Notes: generated from the letters alone by a model not told the origin. A stretch of DNA of 53,025 bases from Candidatus Babelota bacterium (GCA_014730005.1 WJIY01000013.1:1-53025), one strand, 5' to 3'. Counted from the stretch's first letter, positions 18,462-28,038 are shown. Numbers and translations are program-made.

Positions 18462-19268
18462 ATGGATTTTATTTTTCGATTTATGTTTTTTGGAGATGTA
18501 ATAGGTCAGCCAGGCTTAAACATGCTTGAAAAATGGATACCTAAATTAAAAAAAAAATACAATATTGATGCTTTTATTGTAAATGGTGAAAATTCGACCA
18601 AAAAAGGAAAGGGAATAACACCCAAAATTATGAGTTTTTTAAGAAAATGTGGAGTATCTGTTGTTACTTCAGGTAATCATGTTTGGCAAGAAAAAGAAAT
18701 ATATAATTATTTAAACGAAAATACAGATTTAATAAGGCCGGCCAATTATCCTTCAATTTGTCCAGGAAAAGGGTATTCACTTTTTAATATAAATGGACAT
18801 TATGTTGCTGTTGTTAATTTGCAGGGCCGAGTTTTTATGGCAGCCCATTTAGATTGTCCATTTAAGACTGCGGAATCTATGCTTACTTTTTTAAAAACAA
18901 AAACGAAAATTATTTTAGTTGATTTTCATGCTGAAGCAACATCTGAAAAACAAGTATTTGCGTCATATTTAGATGGAAAGGTTTCAGCAGTATTGGGAAC
19001 ACACACCCATGTTCAAACAGCAGATGAAAGAATTTTGGCTAACGGAAGTGCATATATCTCAGATGTTGGTTTTTGTGGAGCTTTAAATTCTTCTTTGGGT
19101 ATGAAAACTGACATTATTTTAAAGCGTTTTTTAACACAAATGCCTGTAAGATTTACAGTAGAAACAATACCGCCATTTGTTTTAAATGGTGTATACCTTC
19201 AAATTGATGTAGAGAGTGGAAAAGCTTTGAGTATTGAACGTATAAATATTATTGATAATGATATGTGA
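18462..19268 (+). CDS. YmdB-family metallophosphoesterase
   Basis: TIGR00282-type calcineurin-like phosphoesterase. Members hydrolyse 2',3'- or 3',5'-cyclic nucleotides. Metal motifs are in the expected order: FGDVIGQPG, NGENSTKKGKG, SGNHVWQ, DFHAEATSEK and GTHTHVQTADE. ATG 18462, six bases after GGAAAG, is chosen; the in-frame ATG 18429 inside the end of rny lacks a ribosome binding site and would add eleven residues. 268 residues matches the family. The rny-ymdB pairing is known in Firmicutes, where YmdB modulates RNase Y-linked regulation. Confidence 0.92.
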   Translation: MDFIFRFMFFGDVIGQPGLNMLEKWIPKLKKKYNIDAFIVNGENSTKKGKGITPKIMSFLRKCGVSVVTSGNHVWQEKEIYNYLNENTDLIRPANYPSICPGKGYSLFNINGHYVAVVNLQGRVFMAAHLDCPFKTAESMLTFLKTKTKIILVDFHAEATSEKQVFASYLDGKVSAVLGTHTHVQTADERILANGSAYISDVGFCGALNSSLGMKTDIILKRFLTQMPVRFTVETIPPFVLNGVYLQIDVESGKALSIERINIIDNDM

Positions 19269-19283
19269 AAGTTGTTTTGTTAA

Positions 19284-20324
19284 ATGTTATTTTTGCATTT
19301 ATTTAAAAAATTATATAAGTCTTTCGTTTATTTTTTTATACTTTTTGTTTTTATTTTTGCGGTTAGCGATTTTTTTATAAGAATGCCAATTCTTACATCA
19401 ATATCAATTACCCCCAAAATTTTTTTATTGATGTTTCCCTTAATGACTCAGTTTGCTATGCCAATTGCAAGCTGTTTTGCTCCTGAAGTTGTTATTGGAA
19501 AATTATTTATAAAAGATGAATTTTTGTTTTTTCATTTTTTTAAAAAAGCAAGAAAAAAATTATTTTTTATGACTTTATTATTTTCAATATCAATTACATT
19601 TATTTATACTCCATTAATTCTATTTTGGGTTCCCAAAAGTTATAAAAAGGGGAAAGAATTAATTTTAAAAATAGCTAAAGAACAATTTCATCAATTAGAT
19701 CCAAATAAATTTTATGTGCTTACTCCTGAATTGAATTTTTTTTTCAAAAAAAAATTCAAAAAAAATGATAAATTATGCTTTGAAAAAATTTTGATGGCTT
19801 TTAACGACAAAGATGGAGAGCGTTACATTGCTTGTGCTACAAAAGGTTTTTTAAAACAAGATACCTTGATTTTAAAAAATGGAACAATACAAAATTTAAA
19901 TACAAATAAATATCATTTTTTAAGCTTTGAGAAAACAGAAATTATTTTAAGTAATTTTTTCAATAAAAACAATAATAATGAACAAAACAAACAATTAAAA
20001 TTTTTGAGTTGGAATAATTTAAAAAAAATAAAACAATATAGTAATGAAGCTTTTATGGAATATCACAAAAGAATAGTTCAAATTTTATGGCAATTTTTTT
20101 TTCCATTTTTGGGATTATTAGGAATTATAATTTTTGCACGCCGCAAAAGTAATTTATTAATTAGTGTGTTATTGTGTGGAAGCCTTTTTTTATTTTCATA
20201 CATAAATGTTAATTTAACCAAACCTTTATATTATTATTGTTATAATTTTTCGGTATTAATTTTGTATTTGCCGCTTTTTATACTTTTGGGTATTTTATAT
20301 TTTGTTGCACATAAAAGATTTTGA
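19284..20324 (+). CDS. LptF/LptG-family permease (YjgP/YjgQ)
   Basis: Inner-membrane component of the LPS-type export machine. 346 residues: three N-terminal membrane helices around a conserved region (FPLMTQFAMPIASCFAPEVVIGKL), a periplasmic beta-rich domain (about 130-240, e.g. YIACATKGFLKQDTLILKNG, resembling the LptF/G jellyroll), then YHKRIVQILWQFFFPFLGLL and two more helices. Only one such gene is visible; F and G cannot be told apart. It implies an outer membrane with LPS-like lipid or a related glycolipid. The start at ATG 19284 is 15 bases after the ymdB-like stop. Confidence 0.82.
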   Translation: MLFLHLFKKLYKSFVYFFILFVFIFAVSDFFIRMPILTSISITPKIFLLMFPLMTQFAMPIASCFAPEVVIGKLFIKDEFLFFHFFKKARKKLFFMTLLFSISITFIYTPLILFWVPKSYKKGKELILKIAKEQFHQLDPNKFYVLTPELNFFFKKKFKKNDKLCFEKILMAFNDKDGERYIACATKGFLKQDTLILKNGTIQNLNTNKYHFLSFEKTEIILSNFFNKNNNNEQNKQLKFLSWNNLKKIKQYSNEAFMEYHKRIVQILWQFFFPFLGLLGIIIFARRKSNLLISVLLCGSLFLFSYINVNLTKPLYYYCYNFSVLILYLPLFILLGILYFVAHKRF

Positions 20325-20355
20325 AAATTTGTTTAAAACTAAAAGGGGAAAGCGA

Positions 20356-21240
20356 GTGTTTTTAGTTATACTTTTATATGCTATTTTGGCCTCTACTTTT
20401 ACTATTGCAAAAACCGCTCTTTATTATGCAAAACCATTTTTTTTAATTGGTTTTAGAATGACTATTGCAGGAATATTTCTTTTGGGATATTTATATTTTT
20501 TTAACCATCGAAAATTTTATTTGCAAAAGCAAGATTGGAGATTGTTTTTAAAAGTTTCTCTTTTTCATATTTATTTTGCATTTATCCCAGAATTTTGGGC
20601 TTTGCAATATGTTAGTTCATCTAAAACCAATTTGATTTATTCTGCTACTCCTTTTATTGCGGCATTATTATCATATTTCTTGTTAAACGAAAAATTAGGA
20701 TTAAAGAAATTTTTAGGAATGTTTATAGGTCTTTTAGGTTTAATTCCTATTTTTTTAACACAAACAGACATTCGTGAAGCGGGAATGCAATTTTTTAGTA
20801 TTTCGTTGCCTGAAATAGTTTTATTATTTGCGGTTTTTAGTGCAGCTTATGCTTGGTTTATTGTTAAACAATTAATTGTTAAAGGATATTCTTTATTGAT
20901 GATTAATGGTGTTGCAATGTTAATAGGGGGTATCTTGAGTTTTGCTACATCTTTTATATTCGAAGGAACACAAACATGCCCGATTTTTGATTTTTCTTCA
21001 TTTTTATTTTGGACTTTATTGTTAATAATAGTTGCAAATGTGATTGTTTACAACTTTTATGGTTGGTTATTAAAAATATATTCAATAACTTTTGTTATAA
21101 GTGCAGGTTTTTTGTGTCCAATTTTTGGTGCATTTTATGGATGGTTTTTCTTAAATGAAAAAATAACATGGCATTATTTTGTTTCGTTAACTTGTGTAAT
21201 GATAGGTTTGTATTTATTTTATAAACAAGAAATCAAATAA
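20356..21240 (+). CDS. EamA/DMT-family transporter
   Basis: Ten-helix drug/metabolite transporter. Two EamA repeats: the first includes LASTFTIAKTALYYAKPFFL and ALQYVSSSKTNLIYSATPFI, the second starts near KQLIVKGYSLLMINGVAML and ends CPIFGAFYGWFFLNEKIT. Substrate unknown; relatives export amino acids or metabolites or exchange nucleotides in intracellular bacteria. GTG 20356 has AGGGGA six bases upstream; the frame opens at TTG 20302, which would overlap the LptF/G gene and has no ribosome binding site. If TTG 20302 is used, the protein is 18 residues longer. Confidence 0.85.
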   Translation: MFLVILLYAILASTFTIAKTALYYAKPFFLIGFRMTIAGIFLLGYLYFFNHRKFYLQKQDWRLFLKVSLFHIYFAFIPEFWALQYVSSSKTNLIYSATPFIAALLSYFLLNEKLGLKKFLGMFIGLLGLIPIFLTQTDIREAGMQFFSISLPEIVLLFAVFSAAYAWFIVKQLIVKGYSLLMINGVAMLIGGILSFATSFIFEGTQTCPIFDFSSFLFWTLLLIIVANVIVYNFYGWLLKIYSITFVISAGFLCPIFGAFYGWFFLNEKITWHYFVSLTCVMIGLYLFYKQEIK

Positions 21241-21241
21241 A

Positions 21242-21835
21242 TTATTTAATTTTGCTATTTAATTCTTTTTTAATTATTTTTTCTAATTCATTAACAGATT
21301 TTTCGAAAACTTCATTTACCAAAAACCAGTTAATTATACGAGTTTTTTCATGGGCTTCTTTCATTTCTTGTTCTGCAAGGGTTAATCGATCTTCAATTTT
21401 GTTTTCAGCATGCCCTTGTCTTTTAATAATTCTGCGTCGGAGTTCTTTTATACTTGGGGGAGAGATCCATATAAAAATACTATCCTTATGTAAATTTGAA
21501 ATATTTTTTATTCCTAGCATATCAGTTACTATTACAAATGATTTTCCCAATTTTAAATCTTCAAGAATATGTGCGGGTGATCCATATTTATGATTGTCGT
21601 ATTTCGTTGTTTCTAAAAAAAAACCATTTTTGAACTTATTTTCAAATTCTTCTTGAGACAAAAAGAAATAATCTTGACAGTCAGTTTCATTTTCTCTTAT
21701 TGGACGTGTTGTGTAAGTTGTAACCTTTTTTATATTAAAATCTTTTGTTACCCTGGAGATTGCTTCTCTGGCCAAAGATGTTTTTCCAACTCCAGAAGGA
21801 CCTGATATGATAAATAAAATTCCTTCATTTTTCAT
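21242..21835 (-). CDS. gmk: guanylate kinase
   Basis: Phosphorylates GMP to GDP. P-loop SGPSGVGKTS at residues 10-19; the GMP-binding region has TTYTTRPIRENETDCQDYFF and ETTKYDNHKYGS; the lid contains RIIKRQGHAENKIEDRL. 197 residues is full length. It converges on the EamA gene (one base between stops) and diverges from the USP gene. Confidence 0.97.
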   Translation of the reverse strand: MKNEGILFIISGPSGVGKTSLAREAISRVTKDFNIKKVTTYTTRPIRENETDCQDYFFLSQEEFENKFKNGFFLETTKYDNHKYGSPAHILEDLKLGKSFVIVTDMLGIKNISNLHKDSIFIWISPPSIKELRRRIIKRQGHAENKIEDRLTLAEQEMKEAHEKTRIINWFLVNEVFEKSVNELEKIIKKELNSKIK

Positions 21836-21946
21836 AATTTAATCCTAATATTTTAAATTTTTAATTTTAAATTATATATTAATTTCTCTTTATTACGTTG
21901 TTATAATACTTTTTTTAGGTATGTTTTGTAAAGTAAAGTTTGAAAA

Positions 21947-23560
21947 ATGAAAAATAAAAAATTTTTAATAATATATTTTTTTTGTGTAAATATTTTTATC
22001 TATAGTTTTATTAATTCTTTTGATCATAAAAGTAATGTTGAAAATTTACCAATATTAGATTTTTTTTTTGAAGCTAAAATGGCTTTAAAGTTTAATTCGC
22101 TAAATGAATCTCGAATTATAGATGATTTGAATACTTTAATTGATTTAACAAAAGATATTATAATTAATTTTGAAAAGGGTACTTTTTCATATAATCCAGA
22201 ATTGTGGATTCAATTTTTAAATATTTGTCAAAATTTTAAGAGTCTAGAGGAATTAAACTTAGCAGAATTTAGAAAATTGTTTTTTTATATTAAAGAATAT
22301 GATAATAATGCTTGTAATTATTTAAAATCAAGAACGAATTTTTTATCAAAAAAGGAAATTGATTTATTAAATAATATAAGAGAGTTTAATTTGCTTTTAT
22401 TAGGAGTAATTTTAAATGAAGATTTTTTAAAATTTTCTATTTGGGAACGAGTTGTTGATTGCATGTACGATCAGCCCAGAGAATTTATTCATGAAAATAA
22501 AGAATTATTTTTTATCTTTGGTATTTTAACTTCATCATTCATGACTTATTTGTTTCATCCTTATATAAAAAAAGCTTTTTTTGCTTCAAATAAAAAAACT
22601 TTTAATAAAAATCTTATTGTTTGTAAAGATAAATGTGGAATTAAAAACTTAGGAAATACATGTTACTTTAATTCAACGCTTCAATGTATTGCAGGAATTA
22701 AATCTCTTCGGAGTTTTTTAATAAAATTAAAGCAACATTTTAATAAAAATACCACTATTTTTAATTTGATTGAATTTGTAGAAGAATTGGGTTGTAAAAA
22801 AGGTAAAATTTTAGAACCAAGAGAATTGATTAATGCAATTAAACGTGATTTTTTTGGAGAATCCAAATGTAGTTTTGAACAACAAGATGCAGCTGAATTT
22901 ATTCGTTTTATATTAGCTAAAATTAATGACAATGATCCGGAAAGAATCATATCTTTTGAATCTAATAATAAAATTAGTTGTTGTAATTGTAATAATTCCA
23001 AAGATAGATCAGAATTATATCATTATATTGATGTTCAAGTCGGTAGTAAAAATGGTAAAACACATACGCTTAAAGCTTGTTTGAATGACTATATAAAGGA
23101 AGAAATATTGCAAGATTACTCTTGTGATAATTGTGGACATACTACGAAAGGTAAGAAAAAAATTGAGTTTAATTCTGTTCCCGATGTTTTAATTATTAAT
23201 TTAAAACGCTTTAAAAACGATTTGCAAAACGGTCGGTTTGTAAAAATTCAAGATCCGATAATTTTTGATTATTCAAATTTTGATTTTAAGACTTATTTAA
23301 CTGAACAAGCACAAGAGCTTTATAAAGATAAAACTAGTTATGATTTAGTTGCTTTTATTTCGCATAATGGTTCTAGTATTGATAGAGGTCACTATATTGC
23401 ACATAATAAGGATTTAGAAACAAATAAATGGTATTATTTTAATGATTCTACGTGTTATGAAATACCTGAAAGAGAAATTATTCAACAAATTCAAAAAGAT
23501 AGTCCAAATCAATATTCAACTCCATACATTTTATTTTATAAAAAAAGGAATAATCAATAG
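21947..23560 (+). CDS. secreted or membrane-anchored USP-type ubiquitin-specific protease
   Basis: Cysteine deubiquitinase of peptidase family C19, a eukaryotic family rare in bacteria. 537 residues: signal peptide or anchor (about 5-23), a helical region, a hydrophobic segment (ELFFIFGILTSSFMTYLF, about 186-203), then the complete USP catalytic domain. Cys box GIKNLGNTCYFNSTLQC with catalytic Cys239; Gln/Asp-rich QQDAAEFIRFIL; two CxxC zinc pairs (CNC-type near 345 and CDNC near 392); LIINLKRF; His box RGHYIAH with His482; and WYYFNDSTCYEI with Asn499/Asp500 as third residue. All catalytic positions are present, so it should be active. Likely a host-directed effector. Composition matches its neighbours, so any transfer is old. 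Confidence 0.92.
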   Translation: MKNKKFLIIYFFCVNIFIYSFINSFDHKSNVENLPILDFFFEAKMALKFNSLNESRIIDDLNTLIDLTKDIIINFEKGTFSYNPELWIQFLNICQNFKSLEELNLAEFRKLFFYIKEYDNNACNYLKSRTNFLSKKEIDLLNNIREFNLLLLGVILNEDFLKFSIWERVVDCMYDQPREFIHENKELFFIFGILTSSFMTYLFHPYIKKAFFASNKKTFNKNLIVCKDKCGIKNLGNTCYFNSTLQCIAGIKSLRSFLIKLKQHFNKNTTIFNLIEFVEELGCKKGKILEPRELINAIKRDFFGESKCSFEQQDAAEFIRFILAKINDNDPERIISFESNNKISCCNCNNSKDRSELYHYIDVQVGSKNGKTHTLKACLNDYIKEEILQDYSCDNCGHTTKGKKKIEFNSVPDVLIINLKRFKNDLQNGRFVKIQDPIIFDYSNFDFKTYLTEQAQELYKDKTSYDLVAFISHNGSSIDRGHYIAHNKDLETNKWYYFNDSTCYEIPEREIIQQIQKDSPNQYSTPYILFYKKRNNQ

Positions 23561-23573
23561 ATTATTCCTTTTT
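23542..23573. terminator. bidirectional terminator containing both stop codons
   Basis: AAAAAGGAATAATC (23542-23555) pairs perfectly with 23560-23573 across a 4-base loop. A and T tracts on both sides serve the USP gene and the receptor operon that converge here; the two stops lie inside the stem-loop. Confidence 0.88.
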
Positions 23574-23885
23574 AAGCCAAAGATTTTGTGCCAATTCATT
23601 TGTTTTTGTGTCATAATTTAATTGAAGACCTTTAAAGTTATAGTTTTTTGTTTGTTTTATCTGTTTGACTATAGTATCTTTATTTATTGGTCCATCTATT
23701 TTTTCTGCAAGATCGATGAATAATTTTGCAGCGATGTAGCCCATTAAAACAAATAGATCGGATATTAGATGTGTTTTGTTTATTATTTTTAAGTCTTGTT
23801 TATATTCTTTTAAAATATCTAAATTCATTGTTTCAGGATCTGGAACAACTTGGGTACATGTAAAATTAAGTTTTCTTGAAGACAT
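23562..23885 (-). CDS. frameshifted C-terminal fragment of the upstream LivJ-type receptor
   Basis: These 107 codons continue the third ligand-binding domain of the adjoining 1399-residue protein, but in another frame. The segment has the repeat's standard ending: TQVVPDPETMNLDILKEYKQ, GYIAAKLFIDLAEKIDGPI, NYNFKGLQLNYDTKT and a final LWLKKE. The homology continues upstream of the nominal ATG (YSGNDFKQFMSSRKLNF), so this is not a separate gene with its own start. One missing base near 23925-23933 separates the parts. Either the gene is truncated in life or the base is an assembly error; with the base restored, the protein would be about 1486 residues. Confidence 0.75.
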   Translation of the reverse strand: MSSRKLNFTCTQVVPDPETMNLDILKEYKQDLKIINKTHLISDLFVLMGYIAAKLFIDLAEKIDGPINKDTIVKQIKQTKNYNFKGLQLNYDTKTNELAQNLWLKKE

Positions 23886-26800
23886 AAATTGTTTAAAATC
23901 ATTTCCTGAATATGTTGAGATTGCAAAAATTTTGTATCGTAAAGAAAATTTAGTCCTAATTTTTTAATCAAAGCTTCAGTTGGACGAGGAAAGGATAAAA
24001 ATAATAAAGCTTTTGGAGAAAATTTTGTTATTTGTTGCGCTATTTTTTCAAAATTAAGTGTTTGTTGTGGTAAATAGGAGACCGAAATCCAGTCTTTACC
24101 TTCTTGCAAATTATTTTGATATATTACTTCTTTAACTCCTTTCAGTGCTCCTTCACTGAATGGTTCTGTTTGATAAAACAAAGCAATTTTTTTAAATCCT
24201 TCTTCCTCTATTATATATTTTGCTAGAAATTTTCCGTCAGTATTTGAAGGGGCAAATAAATGAAATATATTTGGGTATTTAGAGCTATCATGAAAAATAG
24301 GTGCTCGAGCACTAGGAAATAAAATGATATTTTTATTTTCCTTAATCAAAGGAATGCATGCTTGTAAGACATAGCTACCTTGAAGATTGAGAATGATATC
24401 AATACCTTGTTTTATTAATTTTTCCATATTATTTTTTGCAATATCAGGATTATATTTGTTATCTAAAGCTGTTAATTGAATTTTTTTACCTTTTATTCCT
24501 CCTGATTTGTTCTTTTTATCAATAGCTAGATGTAGACCCGTAAGCATTGATTTGCCTAAGTCTGCTAATTCACCTGTAAAATCAATCAAAGTACCAATTT
24601 CAATTTTAGTTTGGGTTGTTTCTTTCTTTTCTTGTTTAGGCTTTGATTTTTTTTCTTGAATCTTTTTTTCAAAAATTTTACCATCCTCCGAAATTAACCA
24701 AAAAGAATGATAGATATTTCTTGAGGCAGGCTCAAAGGTTAAATTAAGTCCTTTAAAATTATAGTTGTTTAAGTTTTCAGCCTCGGCTATAATTTTTTCT
24801 CTTGTTATAGGAGGATTTATTTTTTTTAAGAGATCCACAAATATACTTGTAATTATATATCCTTTTAAGCCGAATTGATTTGGTTGTTCGCCTGTTTCAG
24901 TTACAGTATTTTTATATTCTGTAACAATTTTCTTTTTGCTATTTAATGGTGGCATGGTTTGAACATATGCAAAACGAATATTTTTTTCTTGTATGTATCG
25001 CCTAAATTCAGGTCCAGAGCAGGTATCTGTTGCTAGAACTAAGGTATTAAAAAGAAATGTTGTACCTAATGATCTTAAAAGTTTTTGAGAGGGCTCAAAA
25101 TATGAAAGGAGTAATATTGCATCAGGTTTAAATAGTTTTATATCATTTATAGCTTTTGGATTAAAATCTTTATTTGGATAATGACTGATTTTTATCCAAT
25201 TTTGATTTTCTAATAAATTATTTTTAATGAAGACTTCTTCTGCACCATTAATAACTCCTTCACCGTATGGATCTTTTTGATAAAAAATTGCTATTTTTTG
25301 AGCCTTGATTTTTTCGCATAAGTATTCTGCTAAAACTTGTCCTTCATAAAAAGAGCTCGGTGAAAAATTTATTATATTTTTAAGATTCGGGTCAAAGAAT
25401 ATTGGTGCATTTGCATTTTGAAAAAATACTGAAATTTTATCATTTTTAATAAAAGGTATAGCTTCTTTAAAAGAATAGCTACCTGTTGAAGATAAAATTA
25501 TTTTAATATTACCTTTTAAAAATTCCAAAATATTTTTTTTAGTTATAGATGGATTGTATTTATCATCTTTGTAATTAAATTTTATAATTTGCTTATTTAT
25601 TCCTCCATGCTTATTAACTTCATTTATTTTCAAATCAATACCATCGAGTAAACCTCTCCCAATCTCTGATGATTTTGATGACAGGTCAAGAGTACTACCA
25701 ATTTTTAATTTTCCAGATACAGGTTTTTCAATTTTTGTTTTTTCTTTGGGAAGCTGATATATTTTTTTAGGGATTGTTTGATTATTTTCCGAATTGATCC
25801 AAATTGTTGTGGCAAGACTTCTTGTTTCGGGATTGAAATTAAATAATATTCCTTTGTGATTATAATTTTTTATTTTTTCAGCTTCATTAATTAATTTTTC
25901 TTTTGTTATTTTTCCTGAAATTTTCTGCATTAAATAGATGAAAAGATCAGCTGCAATATATCCTTCCAATACAAATTTATCGATTGGTAGATTATTTTTG
26001 GCAGCAGCATTTTTATATTGTTTAATAATTTCTAAATTACTGGTTTTAGGATCAGGATAATGTTGATTATAAATCATTTGGAGGTTTCTTTTTTCCAAAA
26101 ATTGTAGAAATTCTTTTGTTGAGTATGATACAACTCCTAACAATTTTTTATTAAATAGAAAATTCAAACCCAAACCATCTAATAATGTTTTTGTGGGTTT
26201 AGCAACAGATAATAGAATAATTGCCCGAGGATTAAATTCTTTTATTTTTTCAATAGCATTGGAAACTTTAATAGTATGCGCTAAGTGTGAAGTAGCTATC
26301 CAATCTTTATTTTCTTTAAGTCCATATTTTTCTAATATAGATTTGGCTCCTGCGAAAGCACCTTCGCTGAATGGTTCATTTTGATAAAATAAAGCAATCT
26401 TATTTATCTTTAAATCGTTAATAAGGTGCTTGGTTAAAACCTGAGCGTCTTGATATGATGAATCTAATAAATTGACTATATTTTTGAGGTCTGGCTGTTG
26501 AAATATTGGTGAATTTGCATCAGGAAAAAATATTCCAACATCCTCCGTTTTAATAATTGGTAAGCATGCTTCTAATTGATGGCTCCCTGAAGGGGATAAA
26601 ATAATTTTTATTCCTTTATCTATAAAATCTTTTAAATATTGTTTTGTTAAACTTGGATTATATTTGTCATCATAATGAATTAAATTAATTCGTTTGCCAT
26701 TGATTCCACCTTTTTGATTTTCTTCATTTATTCTTAAATAGAGTCCTTCAAGTAAACTTTTACATAAATCTGAAAGTTCAGCTGATAAGTCCATAATTGT

Positions 26801-28024
26801 TCCAATTGTTATTTCTTCTTTCTTAATTTTTTCAGGACTAACTTTTTTTTCAATAAGCGCTTCTGTAAGTAGATTATATGATTTAATAATAAAGCCGGTT
26901 TTTTTTAATGTATTTTGTTTGTATAAATTGATTATAGGATCTTTTTTGGGTTTTATTTTTAATATGGCAAATGCGTCATTTGTGAAATTATATAATTTTT
27001 GATTTGAAAGTGTTGGTGAAGAAAAAATTGACCAAGCGGTTGAACCTTTATCTGGATAAAGATGTTCTAGTCCATCTGTTCTTTGATATGTAAAAAAATT
27101 TGATTCATTTTTGATGATAACAGAAATATTTACAGTATTTGTTGAATTTGTTTGCTTATTTAGATTAAATTGCTCAATTGTTGTTTTAGCTTTTGAATTT
27201 AGAAAATTTGCAAATTTATTTTCTTCCAGTTTGGGATAATTTCTATCATAATTTGAAATTCTAATATATTCTGCTTTATTGGAATTTTCTAGTTTTATAT
27301 ATAAAGCTAGTGGTAGAGTATTTAGAAAATTATTTATTTCTTTTCGTAATGGAGTTTTATTGCTTACTTCTTTATTGATCTTTAAATTTAATTCTTTTTT
27401 TAATCCATAGTTTTTCCAATTTTTTTTTGTTTCATATATACCTTTTATATAAAAAACAGATTCAGGATTTATTTCCATTAATTTTAATATTATTGTAAGC
27501 GTATCGAGGATATAAGGCGATTTTCCAATTACATTGCCATTAAAGACAAAATAATAATTTGGTGCAATTTTTAAATTATTATCTAAAATTTTAAGTTTTT
27601 TAAGTTCTTCTAAATCTCTAACCAAGGAATGGAATGCTCCTTGCAAATTTCCCCAAATTACAAAATTGACAGATTGAGTTGGTGAAAATTTTACTATGAA
27701 ATCACCTTGTTTCTTTTTTTGTTTTCTGTTTTTATTAATTTTGATTATTAAATTTTTAAATTGGTCTGTTGACCATAGTGGTTTTTTAATATCAAGTAAA
27801 AATAATAAATCGTTAAAAATTTTAAGAAAAATATGTTCATCTGATTTTTTATAAAATGAAGAATAATCTGGAAAGGAATAATCATTATTGTCTATAGTTG
27901 GATATTCAATGTTTTGCTGTGCATATTGTTTTATATCTTCTAAAGAATTAAAAGAAAATATATTTAAAAAGTATAATAAACATATAATAATTAAAAAATT
28001 ATATAATTTTATTTTTTTATGCAT
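23825..28024 (-). CDS. giant secreted receptor: PPP-like domain plus three LivJ-type domains
   Basis: 1399 residues before the frameshift. Signal peptide (about 8-24). Residues about 105-360 resemble a PPP-family Ser/Thr phosphatase: WGNLQG (usual GDxHG), FNGNVIGKS (usual GDxxDRG), and GSTAWSIFSSPT (usual FSAPNY); metal-binding Asp and His are lost, so it should be inactive. From about 405, 785 and 1160 come three type-1 periplasmic binding domains (Peripla_BP_6), each beginning IGTxxDLSxELxxLG-like and containing KGGINGKRI, DDKYNPS and ALFYQNEPFSEGA, joined by Lys/Glu-rich linkers. It starts at ATG 28024 with AGGA six bases upstream, 14 bases after the channel-like gene, last in a four-gene operon. 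Confidence 0.85.
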   Translation of the reverse strand: MHKKIKLYNFLIIICLLYFLNIFSFNSLEDIKQYAQQNIEYPTIDNNDYSFPDYSSFYKKSDEHIFLKIFNDLLFLLDIKKPLWSTDQFKNLIIKINKNRKQKKKQGDFIVKFSPTQSVNFVIWGNLQGAFHSLVRDLEELKKLKILDNNLKIAPNYYFVFNGNVIGKSPYILDTLTIILKLMEINPESVFYIKGIYETKKNWKNYGLKKELNLKINKEVSNKTPLRKEINNFLNTLPLALYIKLENSNKAEYIRISNYDRNYPKLEENKFANFLNSKAKTTIEQFNLNKQTNSTNTVNISVIIKNESNFFTYQRTDGLEHLYPDKGSTAWSIFSSPTLSNQKLYNFTNDAFAILKIKPKKDPIINLYKQNTLKKTGFIIKSYNLLTEALIEKKVSPEKIKKEEITIGTIMDLSAELSDLCKSLLEGLYLRINEENQKGGINGKRINLIHYDDKYNPSLTKQYLKDFIDKGIKIILSPSGSHQLEACLPIIKTEDVGIFFPDANSPIFQQPDLKNIVNLLDSSYQDAQVLTKHLINDLKINKIALFYQNEPFSEGAFAGAKSILEKYGLKENKDWIATSHLAHTIKVSNAIEKIKEFNPRAIILLSVAKPTKTLLDGLGLNFLFNKKLLGVVSYSTKEFLQFLEKRNLQMIYNQHYPDPKTSNLEIIKQYKNAAAKNNLPIDKFVLEGYIAADLFIYLMQKISGKITKEKLINEAEKIKNYNHKGILFNFNPETRSLATTIWINSENNQTIPKKIYQLPKEKTKIEKPVSGKLKIGSTLDLSSKSSEIGRGLLDGIDLKINEVNKHGGINKQIIKFNYKDDKYNPSITKKNILEFLKGNIKIILSSTGSYSFKEAIPFIKNDKISVFFQNANAPIFFDPNLKNIINFSPSSFYEGQVLAEYLCEKIKAQKIAIFYQKDPYGEGVINGAEEVFIKNNLLENQNWIKISHYPNKDFNPKAINDIKLFKPDAILLLSYFEPSQKLLRSLGTTFLFNTLVLATDTCSGPEFRRYIQEKNIRFAYVQTMPPLNSKKKIVTEYKNTVTETGEQPNQFGLKGYIITSIFVDLLKKINPPITREKIIAEAENLNNYNFKGLNLTFEPASRNIYHSFWLISEDGKIFEKKIQEKKSKPKQEKKETTQTKIEIGTLIDFTGELADLGKSMLTGLHLAIDKKNKSGGIKGKKIQLTALDNKYNPDIAKNNMEKLIKQGIDIILNLQGSYVLQACIPLIKENKNIILFPSARAPIFHDSSKYPNIFHLFAPSNTDGKFLAKYIIEEEGFKKIALFYQTEPFSEGALKGVKEVIYQNNLQEGKDWISVSYLPQQTLNFEKIAQQITKFSPKALLFLSFPRPTEALIKKLGLNFLYDTKFLQSQHIQEMILNNLCLQENLILHVPKLFQILKQ
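23925..23933 (-). other. frameshift site (one base missing in an A/T tract)
   Basis: On the coding strand the tract reads AAAATTTTT. An extra A would give DTKIFAISTYSGNDF, which matches the other repeats (NKKLLGVVSYSTKEF). The visible frame instead reads DTKFLQSQHIQ and ends 36 codons later. Confidence 0.8.
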
Positions 28025-28038
28025 ATTTTATCCTTAAA

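Noticed and set aside
23925-23933. Programmed -1 ribosomal frameshift in the receptor gene
   Set aside because: The tract does not form an X XXY YYZ slippery heptamer in the zero frame and no following pseudoknot was seen; a mutation or assembly error is simpler.
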